Assembly: GCA_037974665.1 (NCBI GenBank)
Contig: CM075767.1
Location: 21,096,840 to 21,160,839, forward strand
Direction of reading: 5' to 3'
Length of the DNA: 64,000 nt
Source of the DNA: Ehretia macrophylla
Taxonomy: Eukaryota; Streptophyta; Magnoliopsida; Boraginales; Ehretiaceae
Part shown: positions 12,512-22,888 of the stretch, piece after piece
Layout: the number at the start of each line of letters is the position of its first letter
How positions within the stretch are numbered: the stretch's first letter is position 1
Made by a program: the position numbers and the translations under genes
The notes under the pieces: model-generated
The model's input: only the letters and a program-made list of their open reading frames with translations
What the model was told of the DNA's origin: nothing
Database searches by the model: none

Positions 12512-13218
12512 GTTATTATTGTTATTATTATTTCCATTGTTTTTGTTGTTATTGAGACAACAAAGCAAATATCTAAGATGATAGTAATCCTCCTAGTTAG
12601 GGTTTAGATTAACAACAATAGGTTAAAATAATTCTTTTACATTTATCCGTGTATTTATCACTTTATGCTCACATAATTCAAACATGATAAATAATAAATA
12701 AAATGGTCAATTTTCTAAATATATAATGGTGTCATGATAAGTGCATTTATTATGAAAAATAATCTGAAACTAATAATACTTTAATTCTGGACAATTTGAT
12801 GATCATTGGATTGAATAAAGCTTTGGATAACTAGTGATAAATACGATGGATGTCATATGATATTTGAAATTAAAGGCAACATCATAGTTATAGCATAACT
12901 ATAATTACTCAAACTCAACTATTGGCCTGTAAACATATTGAGAAATGCTTAAACCTATGTTTGCAATAGTAATGAACCCAATTCTATAACCTAAATGATT
13001 TTTTCATACGAATTGATGTAGAACAGGATGTCACAACAATAATAGTGAGAAAAAATATTCGAGTTTAGCCAATATATTGTATTAAAGATAAATCCGAAAA
13101 AAGGATCAAGATTGAAATTCTTGTCATTACAAATTCTTAGACCACATCATAAAATATTTAAAATACTTGTAAAAAGATTTAAATGTTTAAATTTGGCACG
13201 CCATAATCTTTGTCAACT
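9593..13218. other. Intergenic DNA downstream of RING-H2 gene
   Basis: About 3.6 kb without a credible gene. From 10276 to 11105 the sequence is extremely AT-rich; its two ends are roughly inverted (left GGAATGACAAC, right CCATTGTTATCCC), which could mark an old MITE, but no TSD was found. A 38-40 bp tandem duplication containing GTATTGGACCAGAACAAAG lies at about 11551-11628. A direct repeat TGTCAAAATCACCAGCTGCA occurs near 11332 and 11423. The (ATT)n microsatellite is listed separately. Confidence 0.5.
12443..12531. repeat. (ATT)n microsatellite
   Basis: Roughly 29 trinucleotide units of TTA/ATT with a few interruptions (for example TAATATTAA at the left and TTG units at the right). It is likely to be length-polymorphic. 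Confidence 0.95.
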
Positions 13219-13351
13219 CTCACTCACCTTGCCTTTGGTTCCTTCTAAACCTAGGGCTTCTCTTTTTGTACTATGGCTAAAAATAATCATAGTAAGAAAT
13301 CGACTGTGAGTAAGGAGAGTCTTTTTCCGATTTTGGAGAACGTTGGTATGG

Positions 13352-13587
13352 TGTAACGACTTGAGATTCTTGGGAGAGATTCAAAAATAAAATTTAGAAG
13401 AACATAATGGAAAATTGTATTGAAATGCAAAGCTAAAAGAAATAACAGAAAAGATACAAATAGAAGATAGTTGTTTTTTTTTAGTTTGCTTTGTGCCTAC
13501 TCTCTCCTTTTATAGGTTACTAAACACCTCACATGCCAATTGTCTTAGCCAATTCCAATTACAACTAACTGATGTGGAGTTGTTACA
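13352..13587 (-). repeat. 3' LTR of gene-capturing element
   Basis: 236 bp with TGTAAC...GTTACA ends, nearly identical to 16071-16307. Differences are scattered substitutions and one base of a poly-T run. Confidence 0.9.
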
Positions 13588-13766
13588 TTACATCCCTCAT
13601 TCAAAAGAACCTTGTCCTCAAGGTTCAGTCCCTGATACAAGTCAACAAATTTTTGCTCAATAGCATCCTTAACCTAATCTTTCGACGTTGAACCAAATAT
13701 GTTTGATGCAACAGCTTGATAAAGTGCTGATTCCTTGACCTTCTGGCAATACTCACGCCAGCTGGA

Positions 13767-14168
13767 TAAGACTTCATGGCCATGCACAAGTTTTCCAAAA
13801 ACAATGCATATCCTGTCAAGATAATGATCAGCCTTAAAGATGATATTGAATAGAAAGCCACGTGTATCCCAATCAGCAATTGCCTTTGACAAAAGGCCAC
13901 AACTGTCATGCTTCAGCTTTGGGAACTCATCTGGAAACTTTCCGCCATATATCCTATTTCCATAATTCTCATCTCGTCGAAGCAAGTCACCACCCTGAGC
14001 CAAGAATCCCTTAATAATGCGATAGAAAAACGTTCCTTTGTAATGTAGGGGTCTTCTACTTTTAGGACTATCACCTTTCTTCCTCGTACAAAGTGCATCA
14101 AAGTTCTCAGAAGTTTTTGGAACAACATCAGTGAAAAACCCAAAAACCAATCTTTCAAGAGGATCATC
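13767..14168 (-). pseudogene. Captured cyclophilin fragment (CYP95/CYP63-like)
   Basis: Translation shows DPLERLVFGFF, VVPKTSENFDALCT, PLHYKGTFFYRIIKGFLAQGGD, IYGGKFPDEFPKLKHD and IVFGKLVHGHEVL, the colinear order of a peptidyl-prolyl isomerase domain. The wording (KFPDE.PKL.H, IADRD-like, VFGKL..G.E) is closest to plant SR-type cyclophilins of the CYP95/CYP63 class. The catalytic Arg of F-x-x-R-I is present, but the family's His before it is Tyr. No RS domain follows. An unidentified tail (SSWREYCQKVKES...) joins it to the 3' LTR. Confidence 0.8.
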
Positions 14169-14177
14169 ATCAATCTA

Positions 14178-14705
14178 GACACACTTTGAAATTTCAGGGA
14201 CAATTAACTTTTGGCCACCACGATGTAGTTCAAATTTTCAAAAAATTCCCTGAATTCCAATTGTATACAACATCCGAACAGTGTTGAATTCGGATATTTG
14301 TGTTCTACCCCCGACTGCAAGTTCAAGTGCAACACTTCTGACTCTGCTAGCAATACGACCATGAGATTTTGGGGAGAAACGGTGAGTGTAGTGAGCTATT
14401 GCACCAAAAGAACCTATGCTAATCTTAATCTCTTTAGCAGCAAACATCTTCTGCTCTTTCTTCTGCCATCCAACGGATACAAATGACTCTTGACCTAAAA
14501 CATGTTGTATAAGTCTATTAGTTGTGTTGGATAGTTGACGGGCCCAAGAATTGAAAAGATTAATTGAACCATCTTTCAAAGACATGGTGAGGCCCATTGG
14601 TGCAGTAGGGTGATGAGATAGATGGTGAGTTTTTTGTACCCCTAGCACTGTCTGCATAGCCAATGAACCCATGAATTCAATCGAAGAAACTTGAGACATC
14701 TGATG
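14178..14705 (-). pseudogene. Captured DNAJC11/OWL1-like fragment, C-terminal part
   Basis: Translation contains [67 protein letters not shown] and [14 protein letters not shown], then FELHRGGQKLIVP in a shifted frame near 14237. These are recognisable blocks of the C-terminal region of plant DNAJC11-type proteins. The fragment ends near 14178, where a cyclophilin fragment starts. Confidence 0.75.
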
Positions 14706-14931
14706 TCTTAGGAGAACAGATGCACCACCAGCCTCCTTAATCTTCTTCTCAATAATCTTAGAAACAAGCTTAGCCTTAACAACAAAAGGTTGACCAGATG
14801 GTAAAGCACCTTTACCCAAAACCTTAAAGTACCCAAACTGATCAGTGACATAAATCATAGAAACATTATTTCCATTTGACTTGTCTTTGACCTCTTGTGG
14901 CACCATTGACCAGAGCTTGTCGATATTGATT

Positions 14932-14969
<38 letters not shown>

Positions 14970-14972
14970 ACG
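14706..14972 (-). pseudogene. Captured ribosomal protein L27a fragment (C-terminal part)
   Basis: The translation from [15 protein letters not shown] through [20 protein letters not shown] and [20 protein letters not shown] matches the C-terminal 85 or so residues of cytosolic 60S ribosomal protein L27a. It stops within a few residues of the usual C-terminus. It lies between two parts of the DNAJC11-like fragment, as expected from template switching rather than from duplication of one genomic block. Confidence 0.85.
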
Positions 14973-14988
14973 CATAATGCCATCACTA

Positions 14989-15363
14989 TCTAAAAAAATG
15001 TGGCAAGGACAAATTTTCCAGAATTGAACTAGATGGTCGGATATGCACATAGATTTTTTCTTGTTCCTTCTGGCGCCGTAGCCTCTCAAGCACTTCCTTG
15101 ATCTCTTCAATTTTATTCAGTTTTGGACCAAGTTCCAAGCCAGAAGTCAATCCTTCCATGCCATATATATCATATATCTGCCTTTTATTTTCATCAAATA
15201 ATATTTCATAGGCTTCACATATTCGTTGAAAGTTCTCCGTTGCAATTTCTTTCATCCGAGGGTTTTGGTATTTATCAGGGTGATAAACTTGAGCCCATTG
15301 ACGATAAGCTTTTCTGATTTCTTCATCTGAAGCGTCGGGTGAGACGTGAAGCATAGCATAAAT
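14989..15363 (-). pseudogene. Captured DNAJC11/OWL1-like fragment, N-terminal part with J-domain
   Basis: The translation contains a near-complete J-domain with the HPD tripeptide intact ([11 protein letters not shown]), then [21 protein letters not shown] and [16 protein letters not shown]. This matches the plant DNAJC11-type protein known in Arabidopsis as OWL1. It ends at [14 protein letters not shown], inside the region that follows the linker helix. The same donor resumes at 14705 after an interposed ribosomal-protein piece. The sequence is colinear coding sequence, so an mRNA template is likely. Confidence 0.8.
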
Positions 15364-15468
15364 AATCTTCGCAAATAACTCCCTTGCCGAATCCATGAGC
15401 ATAGAAGTATATGAAACACAATTCTTTTTAGGCATTTTATCAAACAGTTCATGTGCCTCATCTCTCTT
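15364..15468 (-). pseudogene. Captured PPR-like fragment
   Basis: About 35 residues, containing [21 protein letters not shown] and then [10 protein letters not shown], look like one and a half degenerate pentatricopeptide repeats of the plant PLS type (usual pattern A-x-ELFDKMP-x-KN-x-VSYTSM). It is fused in frame between the coiled-coil and J-domain fragments. Confidence 0.6.
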
Positions 15469-15675
15469 AGCCTTAATAAGCTTCTGCTCGCCTAATCGCT
15501 TCAATGGCTCACTCAAATCATTCTCCACCAATCTCTTTTCGTCGACCAAACTCTCGATTCTCTTCTCCTTCTCATTCTTTTCGCCTACAAGTTCATCAAT
15601 CTCCCGCGCCATCGCCTTTCGGGTCTCCAATCCTTCAACACACTTTTTCTCCAATTCAGCCACGCTGCTACGCAA
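15469..15675 (-). pseudogene. Captured coiled-coil fragment
   Basis: An open stretch of about 69 residues is rich in Glu, Lys, Arg and Leu with heptad spacing ([33 protein letters not shown]). It is a typical long coiled-coil segment, perhaps from a plant organelle-division factor or kinesin-like protein; the donor cannot be named with confidence. It runs in frame into the PPR-like and J-domain pieces. Confidence 0.55.
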
Positions 15676-16045
15676 CGTTTCCTCACCAAATTCGTAGTCA
15701 TTGTCATCTTGGATTTGGGTTTCGGGCTAGGTCGGGCAGTACTTGAGTTGTAGAGCCTTCCACCTTTTTTTCTACTTCATCTTGGGTATGTTGTTAGGTC
15801 GAGTTGTACTTGAGCTGCAGAGCTTTCCACCTGATCTCCACCTCGTTTAAAGCCAACTGCGTTTGTTGAGTTTTGAGGTGCTGTGAATCGAAAGGCGATG
15901 GTGTAATTTGTGGCTGGTGATAGTAGTAGTATTGTTGATATGGGTAGTATTGGTGGGATGGGTAGTAGTGTTGATAATCACCTTGTTGTTAGGGATAGTA
16001 TAAGTGAAAATCACCATTAGCAATGAGGTTCGTTCCTTCCGCCAT
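15676..16045 (-). pseudogene. Tyr/Gln-rich leader segment with internal duplication
   Basis: On the minus strand an ATG at 16043-16045 opens a short frame (MAEGTNLIANGDF) that stops early. The following sequence encodes a Tyr/Gln/His-rich stretch and then a helical piece (ALNEVE.RWKALQLKYNST). About 36 bp encoding the WKALQLKY part is duplicated, at about 15731-15766 and 15797-15833. Its source is unknown: it could be the remains of a gag leader or a captured low-complexity exon. Confidence 0.4.
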
Positions 16046-16070
16046 GTTCGACTCTCAACGAAAGCACCAA

Positions 16071-16307
16071 TGTAATGACTTGAGATTCTTGGGAGAGATT
16101 CAACAGTAAAATTTAGAGGAACATAATGAAAAATTGTATTGAAATGCAAAGCTAAAAGAAATAACATAAAAGAAACAAATAGAAGATAGTTGTTTTTTTT
16201 TTAGTTTGCTTTGTGCCTACTCTCTCCTTTTATAGACTACTCAACACCTCACATGTCAATTGCCTTAACCAATTCCAATTACAACTAACTGATGTGGAGT
16301 TGTTACA
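16071..16307 (-). repeat. 5' LTR of gene-capturing element
   Basis: 237 bp, with TGTAAT at its left end and GTTACA at its right end. It carries a TATAAAAG box on the minus strand (16227-16234). The sequence next to it on the minus strand starts TTGGTGCTTTCG, where a primer-binding site would be expected; I cannot assign the tRNA. Confidence 0.85.
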
Positions 16308-16312
16308 CATAG

Positions 16313-17373
16313 TAGGTTCTTTTCATGGGTTTACCCCTTGTTCCCTTCACTCTGAGAATGGCTTGGTGGACGTGGTGGTTCAGTCGTCTGGTGGGTTTGA
16401 AGTAGCTGTTAAAGAGGATTGTCCTCCGTTGCCGTCTACAATGGTGGTTCAGTGTAGTAGTTCTGATGATGGTGATGCAGACGCTGAGGCTGGTGGCTTG
16501 GCTTCTTGGGTGGCAGTTGGGGATGATTGTGCTTTGAGCTCCTCTAGTGGTGTGGTCCCGAGCTCGCTAGATGGAGAGTATGTTATTCTTCCTAAGGAAG
16601 TTGTTGAGGAAGGTAGCAAGCTCTGGCGAACTTGTCTTGTTGGCCAGTTCATTGACCAAGCTCCTCCATTCTTTCAGGTCAAGGCTATGGTAGACAATAA
16701 ATGGATGAAGTATGGCAAAGTTGATGTGATGACAAAGGAGAATGGTCTGTGGTTGTTTAAGTTAGGGAATGATCAGAATTGCGATAAGATTCTTGAAGAT
16801 TGTTGGCACGTTAATGGAAGGCCTTTATTCCTTCGTAAATGGCAGCCTAAGCTTCATCCTGTCCACTTGAAAACGGACAAATTAAGGAATATTCGGACGG
16901 AATATTGGAAAGACGAAGGACTTAGCTATTTGGCGAGTGGGGTTGGTGTTCCTTTGTAGCTGGATAAGTTCATAGAGGTAAGAACTAAAATTAAATATGC
17001 CCAGATGTGTGTAGAGGTTGACTTAAAGAATCATCTAGTGGAGACGCTTACTCTTGAAATGGGGAAAAGTGAAATTACTGAGGTGTCTATTAAGTATGAA
17101 TAGAAACCGAGAATTTGTTCTAAATGTAAAGGCATAGGTCATGTGGAGACCAGGTGTGTAGCAAGATCTGAGTGGAGAGCGAAACCTGATCAGCAAAAGA
17201 AGGATGATGAGGGCGCTCGTTCTGATGGTGAGGCTGTGGATTCGAGAGAATGGAGCTCGATGGGTAAGAGGGAAAAATCCCCCAAGTGTGAAATAGAAAG
17301 GGGTATTAGTAGGTCTGGCTCGCCAAGTAAGAATGACCAAGGTGTTGTGATGGCAAGTGGTAGTAAGAAGTAG
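16313..17373 (+). pseudogene. LINE ORF1 (DUF4283 plus zinc knuckle), interrupted
   Basis: ORF1 starts at the ATG at 13273 (MAKNNHSKKS...), is cut at 13351 by the LTR element, and resumes at 16313. Omitting that element and one TSD copy keeps the frame open across the junction. The DUF4283-like nucleic-acid-binding region lies at about 16560-16870 (motifs EYVILP, GQFID, WHVNGRPLFLRKWQP). The CCHC knuckle C-x2-C-x4-H-x4-C (CSKCKGIGHVETRC) is at about 17113-17154. In-frame TAG codons at 16957, 17101 and 17371 disrupt it; the last may be the natural end. In L1 elements ORF1p binds element RNA to form the particle for reverse transcription. Confidence 0.8.
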
Positions 17374-17526
17374 AATGGTGATTTTGTGCAGGGAGCTAGT
17401 ATGAACTTGGAAAATCAAAATGAAGCTCTTGTAGGGGATGAGGAGAACTTAAGCGGGGCTATTAAGGACTTGGTATCAAAAGCCAAAACCAAGCCCAAAG
17501 GTAGCTGGTTCTTCTTCCCATTCCCA

Positions 17527-20500
17527 ATTAAGATCGCATGTTGGAATATACGGGGGCTGAATAAAGCCTCGAAACAAGTAGAATTAGTCCATTTTGTAAA
17601 TAAAAATCAAATTGATCTTTTGTGTATTTTGAAAACCAAGGTGAAAGTAGATAAAGCCGCTGCTATTTTGAAGAAAAGATTCAAAAACTGAGACTTCGTC
17701 AGCAATTACGACTTTGTTCCGGGTGGAAGAGTTTGGATTCTAAGTTAAAAAGATAAAGTGTATGTTTTACGCATTCAGGCTACTAATCAAGCTATTCATT
17801 GTAGGGTTGTTTGTGATAGTAAACCTTTTCTTCTGACTGCTGTTTATGCCGCAAATGACATGGTTGATAGGAGAGGACTTTGGGATATTCTGGCTGGGTG
17901 GAAACTAAACGTTGGTAGCCTTCCTTGGGGGATCATTGGAGACTTCAATGAGATCTTAATAGTTGAGGATCGATTGAGATGTACCTGCTTGGGCTAAGGA
18001 ACTGAGCAATTTGTGGAGTGCATTGAAAATTTGGAGTTAATGGAGATGAACAGTACTGGTTCATTCTTTACTTGGAGTAATCGGAGTTCAGGAGTATCTC
18101 ATAGAGCTAGTAAACTGGATAGGTTGTTTGTGAATGCAGAGTGGGTTTTGGCGTTTCCCCATTCGAGTATTCATGTGGATCTGCCAAGTGTCTCTGATCA
18201 TAACCCGCTAATCGTGTCGATGGGTTGGAACCTTACCTCTAGACCCAAGCCTTTCAATTTTTTCAATGTTTGGGCTGATCATGAAAGATTCTTAGAAACG
18301 GTGCAACGTGCTTGGGGGAGTCATGTTGAAGGTAAGCCTATGTTTATTCCTTTTCAAAAACTGAAAAGTCTTAAAAATGAGCTCAAGGAGTTTAACAAAA
18401 GGTATTTCTAGAACTTGAATGACAAAATTGTTGAGTTGAGTAATAGACTCGATACGATTTAGATGTTAATTCTCCCTTCTGAGGAGATTGTTGGTAAGGA
18501 AAAACGTGTTATTGAGGAGCTGGTTAAAGCCGTTTTGGATGAGGAAGCCATTTCTTATCAAAAGTCTAGAGCTCTGTGGATGGAGAAAGGAGACTTTAAT
18601 TCGGGGTTTTTCCATAAGTGTGTTAAAGGCAGGTTCACGAGGAATAAAATTGCTAGGCTGGAGTTGAACGATGGGTCCTTTACTAACGATGATGTTACTA
18701 TTAGGGAGGAGTTTATTGGTTCGTATAAGCAGATCTTGGGCTCGACAAATGTTCTATATGACTTTTCCGTCGAGGATTTAAAATTTGTACTTGTGAAATC
18801 GATTCTGGTGGACGAGGTTAATGGCTTAGACACTATGGTGACTGATCAAGAGATCAAAGAAATGATATTTGCTATGAATAGGGACAAGAGTCCTGGGCCG
18901 GATGGTTTTACTGCTTATTTTTATAAGAAAGTGTGGCCTATTGTTGGGGACGATGTGGTTAGAGCTATTAAATCCTTTTTTGTGTCGGGAAAATTGCTCA
19001 AAGAGTGTAACTCTACAATCATCACCCTTGTTCCTCAAGTTAGAAATTCGTTGAAGGTTGGGGATTATAGGCCTATTTCGTGCTGTAATGTCATTTACAA
19101 GTGCATCTCCAAGCTGCTTGCAAATAGAATCAAACAAGTGCTGGATGGGATTGTTTCGGACAGTCAGTTTACTTTTGTTCCTGGGAGATCAATTGTCTCA
19201 AATGTTCTACTGGGGCAGGAGTTGGTACGTGGTTATAGGAGAAAACATATTTCCCCTAGATGTGCAATCAAGGTGGATATCAGGAAAGCTTATGACTCGG
19301 TTAACTGGAACCTTGTCATTAAAATTCTTTAGGCCTTGAACTTCCCTCGTAAATTCATTGGGTGGATTAATGCGTGCATCTCCTCCATTACTTATACTAT
19401 TGCATTGAATGGTAGTCTTGAAGATTATTTCCAAAGAGCTAAGGGTTTGAGATAGGGTGACCCGTTGTCACCTTATCTCTTTGTTCTTGTAATGGAATTG
19501 TTCTCATGTTTACTCGATAAAGCAACATTGGGGAATGCCTTCTCCTTTCATCTGAAATGTGTTAAAGGTAGGATCTCACACTTGAGCTTCGCTGATGATG
19601 TGTTCATCTTCTGTATAGCTGATATGAGGTATGTTCAGGCAGTGAAGAAAGTATTTGATATCTTTGGGAAAATGTCTGGCTTGAAGATGAATAAGGAGAA
19701 AAGTACAATGTACTTTGGAGAGTGTTGCAATGGGCTGAAATTGAATCTTCTCCAGCTTATTGGGGTTAATGAAGGAGTTCTTCCGTTTACTTATCTTGGT
19801 GTGCCGCTCTTCCTTTGCAGAGTCAGTAAAAGCTTCTTTAATCCATTGTTGGATAAAATGAGTAGAAGGATCGATCATTGGACTTTGAGATTTCTTTCCT
19901 TCTATGGCAGGCTTGTTCTTATTAAATCTATGCTTCTGAATGTTCAGGCTTATTGGTCATCTATACTGGCTCTCCCTAAGAGTGTTATTAAGGAGATGAA
20001 AGGTAAATTAGCTAGATTTCTTTGGAAATGAAAAAATGATGGTCCTGGTAGTGCAAAAGTTGCTTGGGAACATGTTTGTAAACCATTTAAAGAGAGTGGT
20101 TTGGGTATACGGCGCCTTGAGGACACAAATCTGGCTAGTTTGATGACACATCTGTGGTCCCTCTTGGCAAATCCTAGCTCTATTTGGGCTAATTGGGTAA
20201 GCAGATACTATCTGACGGGTAAGAGTGTTTGGGATCACTTCCTGAGCCCTAATGCCTCTTGGCATTGGCGAAAGCTTATGAAAGTCAGACCTTTGGTAAA
20301 ACAACGTAGTCTGATGGTTATTGGTGATGGAGCTTCTACCCATTTTTGGCTTGACCCGTGGCTTTCATGTGGTTGTCTTGCCGATTGTACATCCTTTGAG
20401 GATAGTTTGTTATCGTTGGTTAGCATGTATGGTAAGGTGCAAGAAGTTATTTTGGATGGCAGTTGGAATGGCCTGACCACCTATTTTTTAAGGCCATTGG

Positions 20501-21119
20501 TGATAACATCCCATTCTTCCCAGTTGTTAATCGTGTGGATACTTGGAAATGGAAGCCCAACTCTAATGGCATTTTTTCTTATGCCTCAGCATGGAGTGAA
20601 ATTAGATTTAAGCATGAGGAGGTGAGGTAGCATTTCCTTATTTTGAGCAAGGTGAGAGTGTCGGAGCATAGTTTCATCTCTTGGTTAGCTATCCTTAACT
20701 GGTTACCGACTAAGGATAGGCTTATGGCTTGGGGCATTGTTCAAGACAGTACGTGCAAGCTTTGTGGACTTGCTATGGAGGAAAAGGACCATTTGTTTTT
20801 CTCTTGTGGACTGAGTCAGAGAATCTGGAACCAAGGCTTAGAGTTGCTTATGATTAATGAGGGGATGAGCAAGTGGGCAGATGTTGATGCATGGAGTTCA
20901 CGATATTGCCGGGGAAAGGATCTCAGGCCTACTCTGTCTCGATTGTTGTTTTGTGGTTTTACGTATGCGGTCTGCAACAAGTTCGCCTCGAAGGAAAGTT
21001 TAGTTGCTGGCATTTTCCATTCTATTATATTAAAGATTTACACGTGTAAAAAGTATAAAGATAGTGATACAAATAGACTTTTGTGTAGGAATTGGAAGCT
21101 AGAGAGTGTGTTGATATAG
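17527..21119 (+). pseudogene. LINE ORF2: endonuclease, reverse transcriptase, zf-RVT, inactivated
   Basis: The endonuclease begins near 17527 with KIACWNIRGLN, whose usual first Met codon is ATT here. It continues with GDFNEI (about 17940) and SDHNPLI (about 18195). The reverse transcriptase shows SPGPDGF (about 18890), PISCCNVIYK, DIRKAYDSV (about 19280), GDPLSPYLF and the FADD catalytic box (about 19589). The zf-RVT region (about 20660-20840) keeps C-x2-C...H-x4-C (CKLC...DHLFFSC). Stops are TGA 17689, TAA 17746, TAA 17995, TAG 18409, TAG 18460, TAG 19330, TAG 19453, TGA 20029 and TAG 20628, where family members usually have Gln or Trp. A frameshift near 20460-20505 moves the zf-RVT part into another frame. 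Confidence 0.9.
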
Positions 21120-21206
21120 GCTTCCTTGTTTTTGGTTGTTGACATTTTTATTGAGGTTAATGAATTATTTTAACTTTCCCAGGAAAAAAAAAAAAAACTC
21201 ACTCAC

Positions 21207-22315
21207 CCTGAACTTATCTTAAAAAATGACTCAAATCTAATTGGGTTTACAAAGCAGTATCATCAATGAATACTGTTCTCTTTCTTGAAGTATTTTTTCG
21301 CGTTGAAGATGTCCACAATTATTGCGAAGCTATCCCCTTGTCTCCTTTTTCTCTTAGGACACGAAATAAAGTTGAAAGCCTTTCTAACAGAGTAGATTGC
21401 TGTGTAAGCTGATATTCTATTACTGTTCTACAGAGGTGTACATATAGTTATATGAGTACTAAGAATGATAAGTATAGCACAAAGCTGAAAAGATGCACAC
21501 CCCAGAATAATGGGATCATAACCTATCTATGTGACTTGGATTCGTTCAGAATATTCAGGGAATGGGACTTCGCCTCAATACTTTCCCTAGACTGAAATTC
21601 TAATACATCACAGTCTAGCGAATTTGCTTCTATTTGATTTTGAGCTTATTGGGCCATGGCATTTGGAGAAAGTAAACAAACTAGTTTTTCTATTTACAAT
21701 TTTACATTTGGCATTCTATAACATCTGACAAATTTTGCCCGATTGCAATGTCAGGCTTGAGCCTTGGTTACAGTTAGAAGATATTTGGGCCGAACTCGCA
21801 ACCATCCTACACTTCAATGCGAAACTGAAAAAAAGAAATGATAAAAATAGAATCTATTTACTTCCTATAGATTTTAAATATAACTTGGAATTAAATTGTA
21901 TTTGATTTATTCAAGCATATGCTATAATAAGAAGGAAATTACGTTAAGATTACGAAGCGTCCTTTCTTAGTAGGCTTTCAAACCTCGCCTCACTCTTGTG
22001 ATATGTTACTCGCCTTACTGTATGCAAGTAAACCCTCAAAAGAAATGCTTTCTATGCTGTTTAACAGATCCGGTAAAAAAACGACCATTTTGTGGCTAGA
22101 GCATATGCTTCAATAAATCAACACGACAAGTGATTTAATTCCTTTTTCTTTTTCTTTATGATGGATTGACTTTAACTTTCTGCCCATAGGTTTATATATT
22201 ATAATTGGATTTTTTTTTTTTTTTTTTGTGACTTCGTATTTGCAGGATCACAACCTTATTAGTGGGTAAGTAAAGGCCTCATAGACAATTGTTGATTGAG
22301 ATAAAGTTAACAACT
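21207..22315. other. Intergenic DNA, nothing recognised
   Basis: Sequence 3' of the LINE insertion. It is somewhat less AT-rich at 21300-21700, but no open frame or conserved motif stands out. It could include untranslated or intronic remnants of an unknown gene. Confidence 0.4.
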
Positions 22316-22323
22316 CTCTCTGC

Positions 22324-22888
22324 TAGGGGCGGATCTAGAAATTTAATGTTAGGGGTCGAAATTTGTTTTTTGTATAGTATTTTTTATATAATATTTTTTG
22401 GTCTAGTAGAAAATAGACTCAATTTTTATATTTAAATTTTTTTTTACAGTTTTATTAAATAAAATTTGGTTATGATTTTATGTTATGATATTTTAAAAGA
22501 TTTGATAAGCAAAATAATCAATAAATATTAAAATATCTGGCTTGATGCAATAGATAATAGTTTTAGTTTTTAATGATTAGATATTAAATAAGATGTTATG
22601 AGTTCGAAACTAATTAGAAGTTATATTCTTTAAATATTAATTATTTTTTATTCATAGCTAAAACTATAAAAATAAATGCAATTATAATGACTTAAACCCC
22701 AACATCAACATAATACTATTTGTAACTAACTACCTAACTAACTTGATATTTTTGAAAGCTTTTATCATTTTTTAAATATTTATTAGGGGGGTCAAATCTA
22801 ATTTTTTTTTAAAAATTCCATTAACTTTTTTTTTTTTTGAGGTTGGGAGGGTCGGGGCCTCTGCGGGTCCCCCCTAAAACCGCCCCTG
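22324..22888. mobile_element. hAT-type MITE, copy 3
   Basis: The 565-bp element starts TAGGGGCGGATCTAG (first base C-to-T against the family) and ends CCGCCCCTG. Its flanks CTCTCTGC (22316-22323) and CTCTCTAC (22889-22896) match at 7 of 8 positions. The interior is homologous along its length to copy 2 at 8314-8805. No coding capacity. Confidence 0.75.

Larger units (their letters stand above)
13352..16307 (-). mobile_element. Non-autonomous LTR retroelement carrying captured host-gene fragments
   Basis: Two direct repeats of 236-237 bp, starting TGTAA and ending GTTACA, flank a 2.5-kb interior. The flanks TATGG (13347-13351) and CATAG (16308-16312) fit a 5-bp TSD of original form CATGG with one C-to-T type change in each copy. 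The element reads on the minus strand: its LTRs have a minus-strand TATAAAAG box (16227-16234), a leader begins after the right LTR, and a purine-rich tract precedes the left LTR. The last codons before the 3' LTR (about 13590-13640) read NLEDKVLLNEG, which resembles the C-terminal tail of plant Ty3/gypsy integrases. No gag or pol domain remains. The interior instead encodes pieces of several host proteins, all in the sense orientation and apparently without introns. Confidence 0.85.
13229..21195 (+). mobile_element. L1-type LINE, near full length, inactivated
   Basis: The outer limits are fixed by a 10-bp TSD, CTCACTCACC, at 13219-13228 and 21197-21206, and by a poly(A) tail at about 21183-21196. 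Without the nested LTR element (13352-16307 plus one 5-bp TSD) the LINE is about 5.0 kb. The order is a short leader, ORF1 (start at 13273, DUF4283-like domain, CCHC knuckle), then ORF2 with endonuclease, reverse transcriptase and a C-terminal zf-RVT domain, as in plant L1 elements. Both ORFs run in the same frame for most of their length. They are broken by about twelve in-frame stops and one frameshift near 20460-20505, so the copy is dead. Confidence 0.9.

Noticed and set aside
12383..12568. Poly-Asn open reading frame on the minus strand
   Set aside because: It is the translation of the (ATT)n microsatellite.
14986..15675. A real fused J-domain host gene
   Set aside because: The frame is a mosaic of coiled-coil, PPR-like and J-domain pieces inside an LTR pair and is followed by more fragments with frameshifts, so it was called captured pseudogene material, though expression cannot be excluded.
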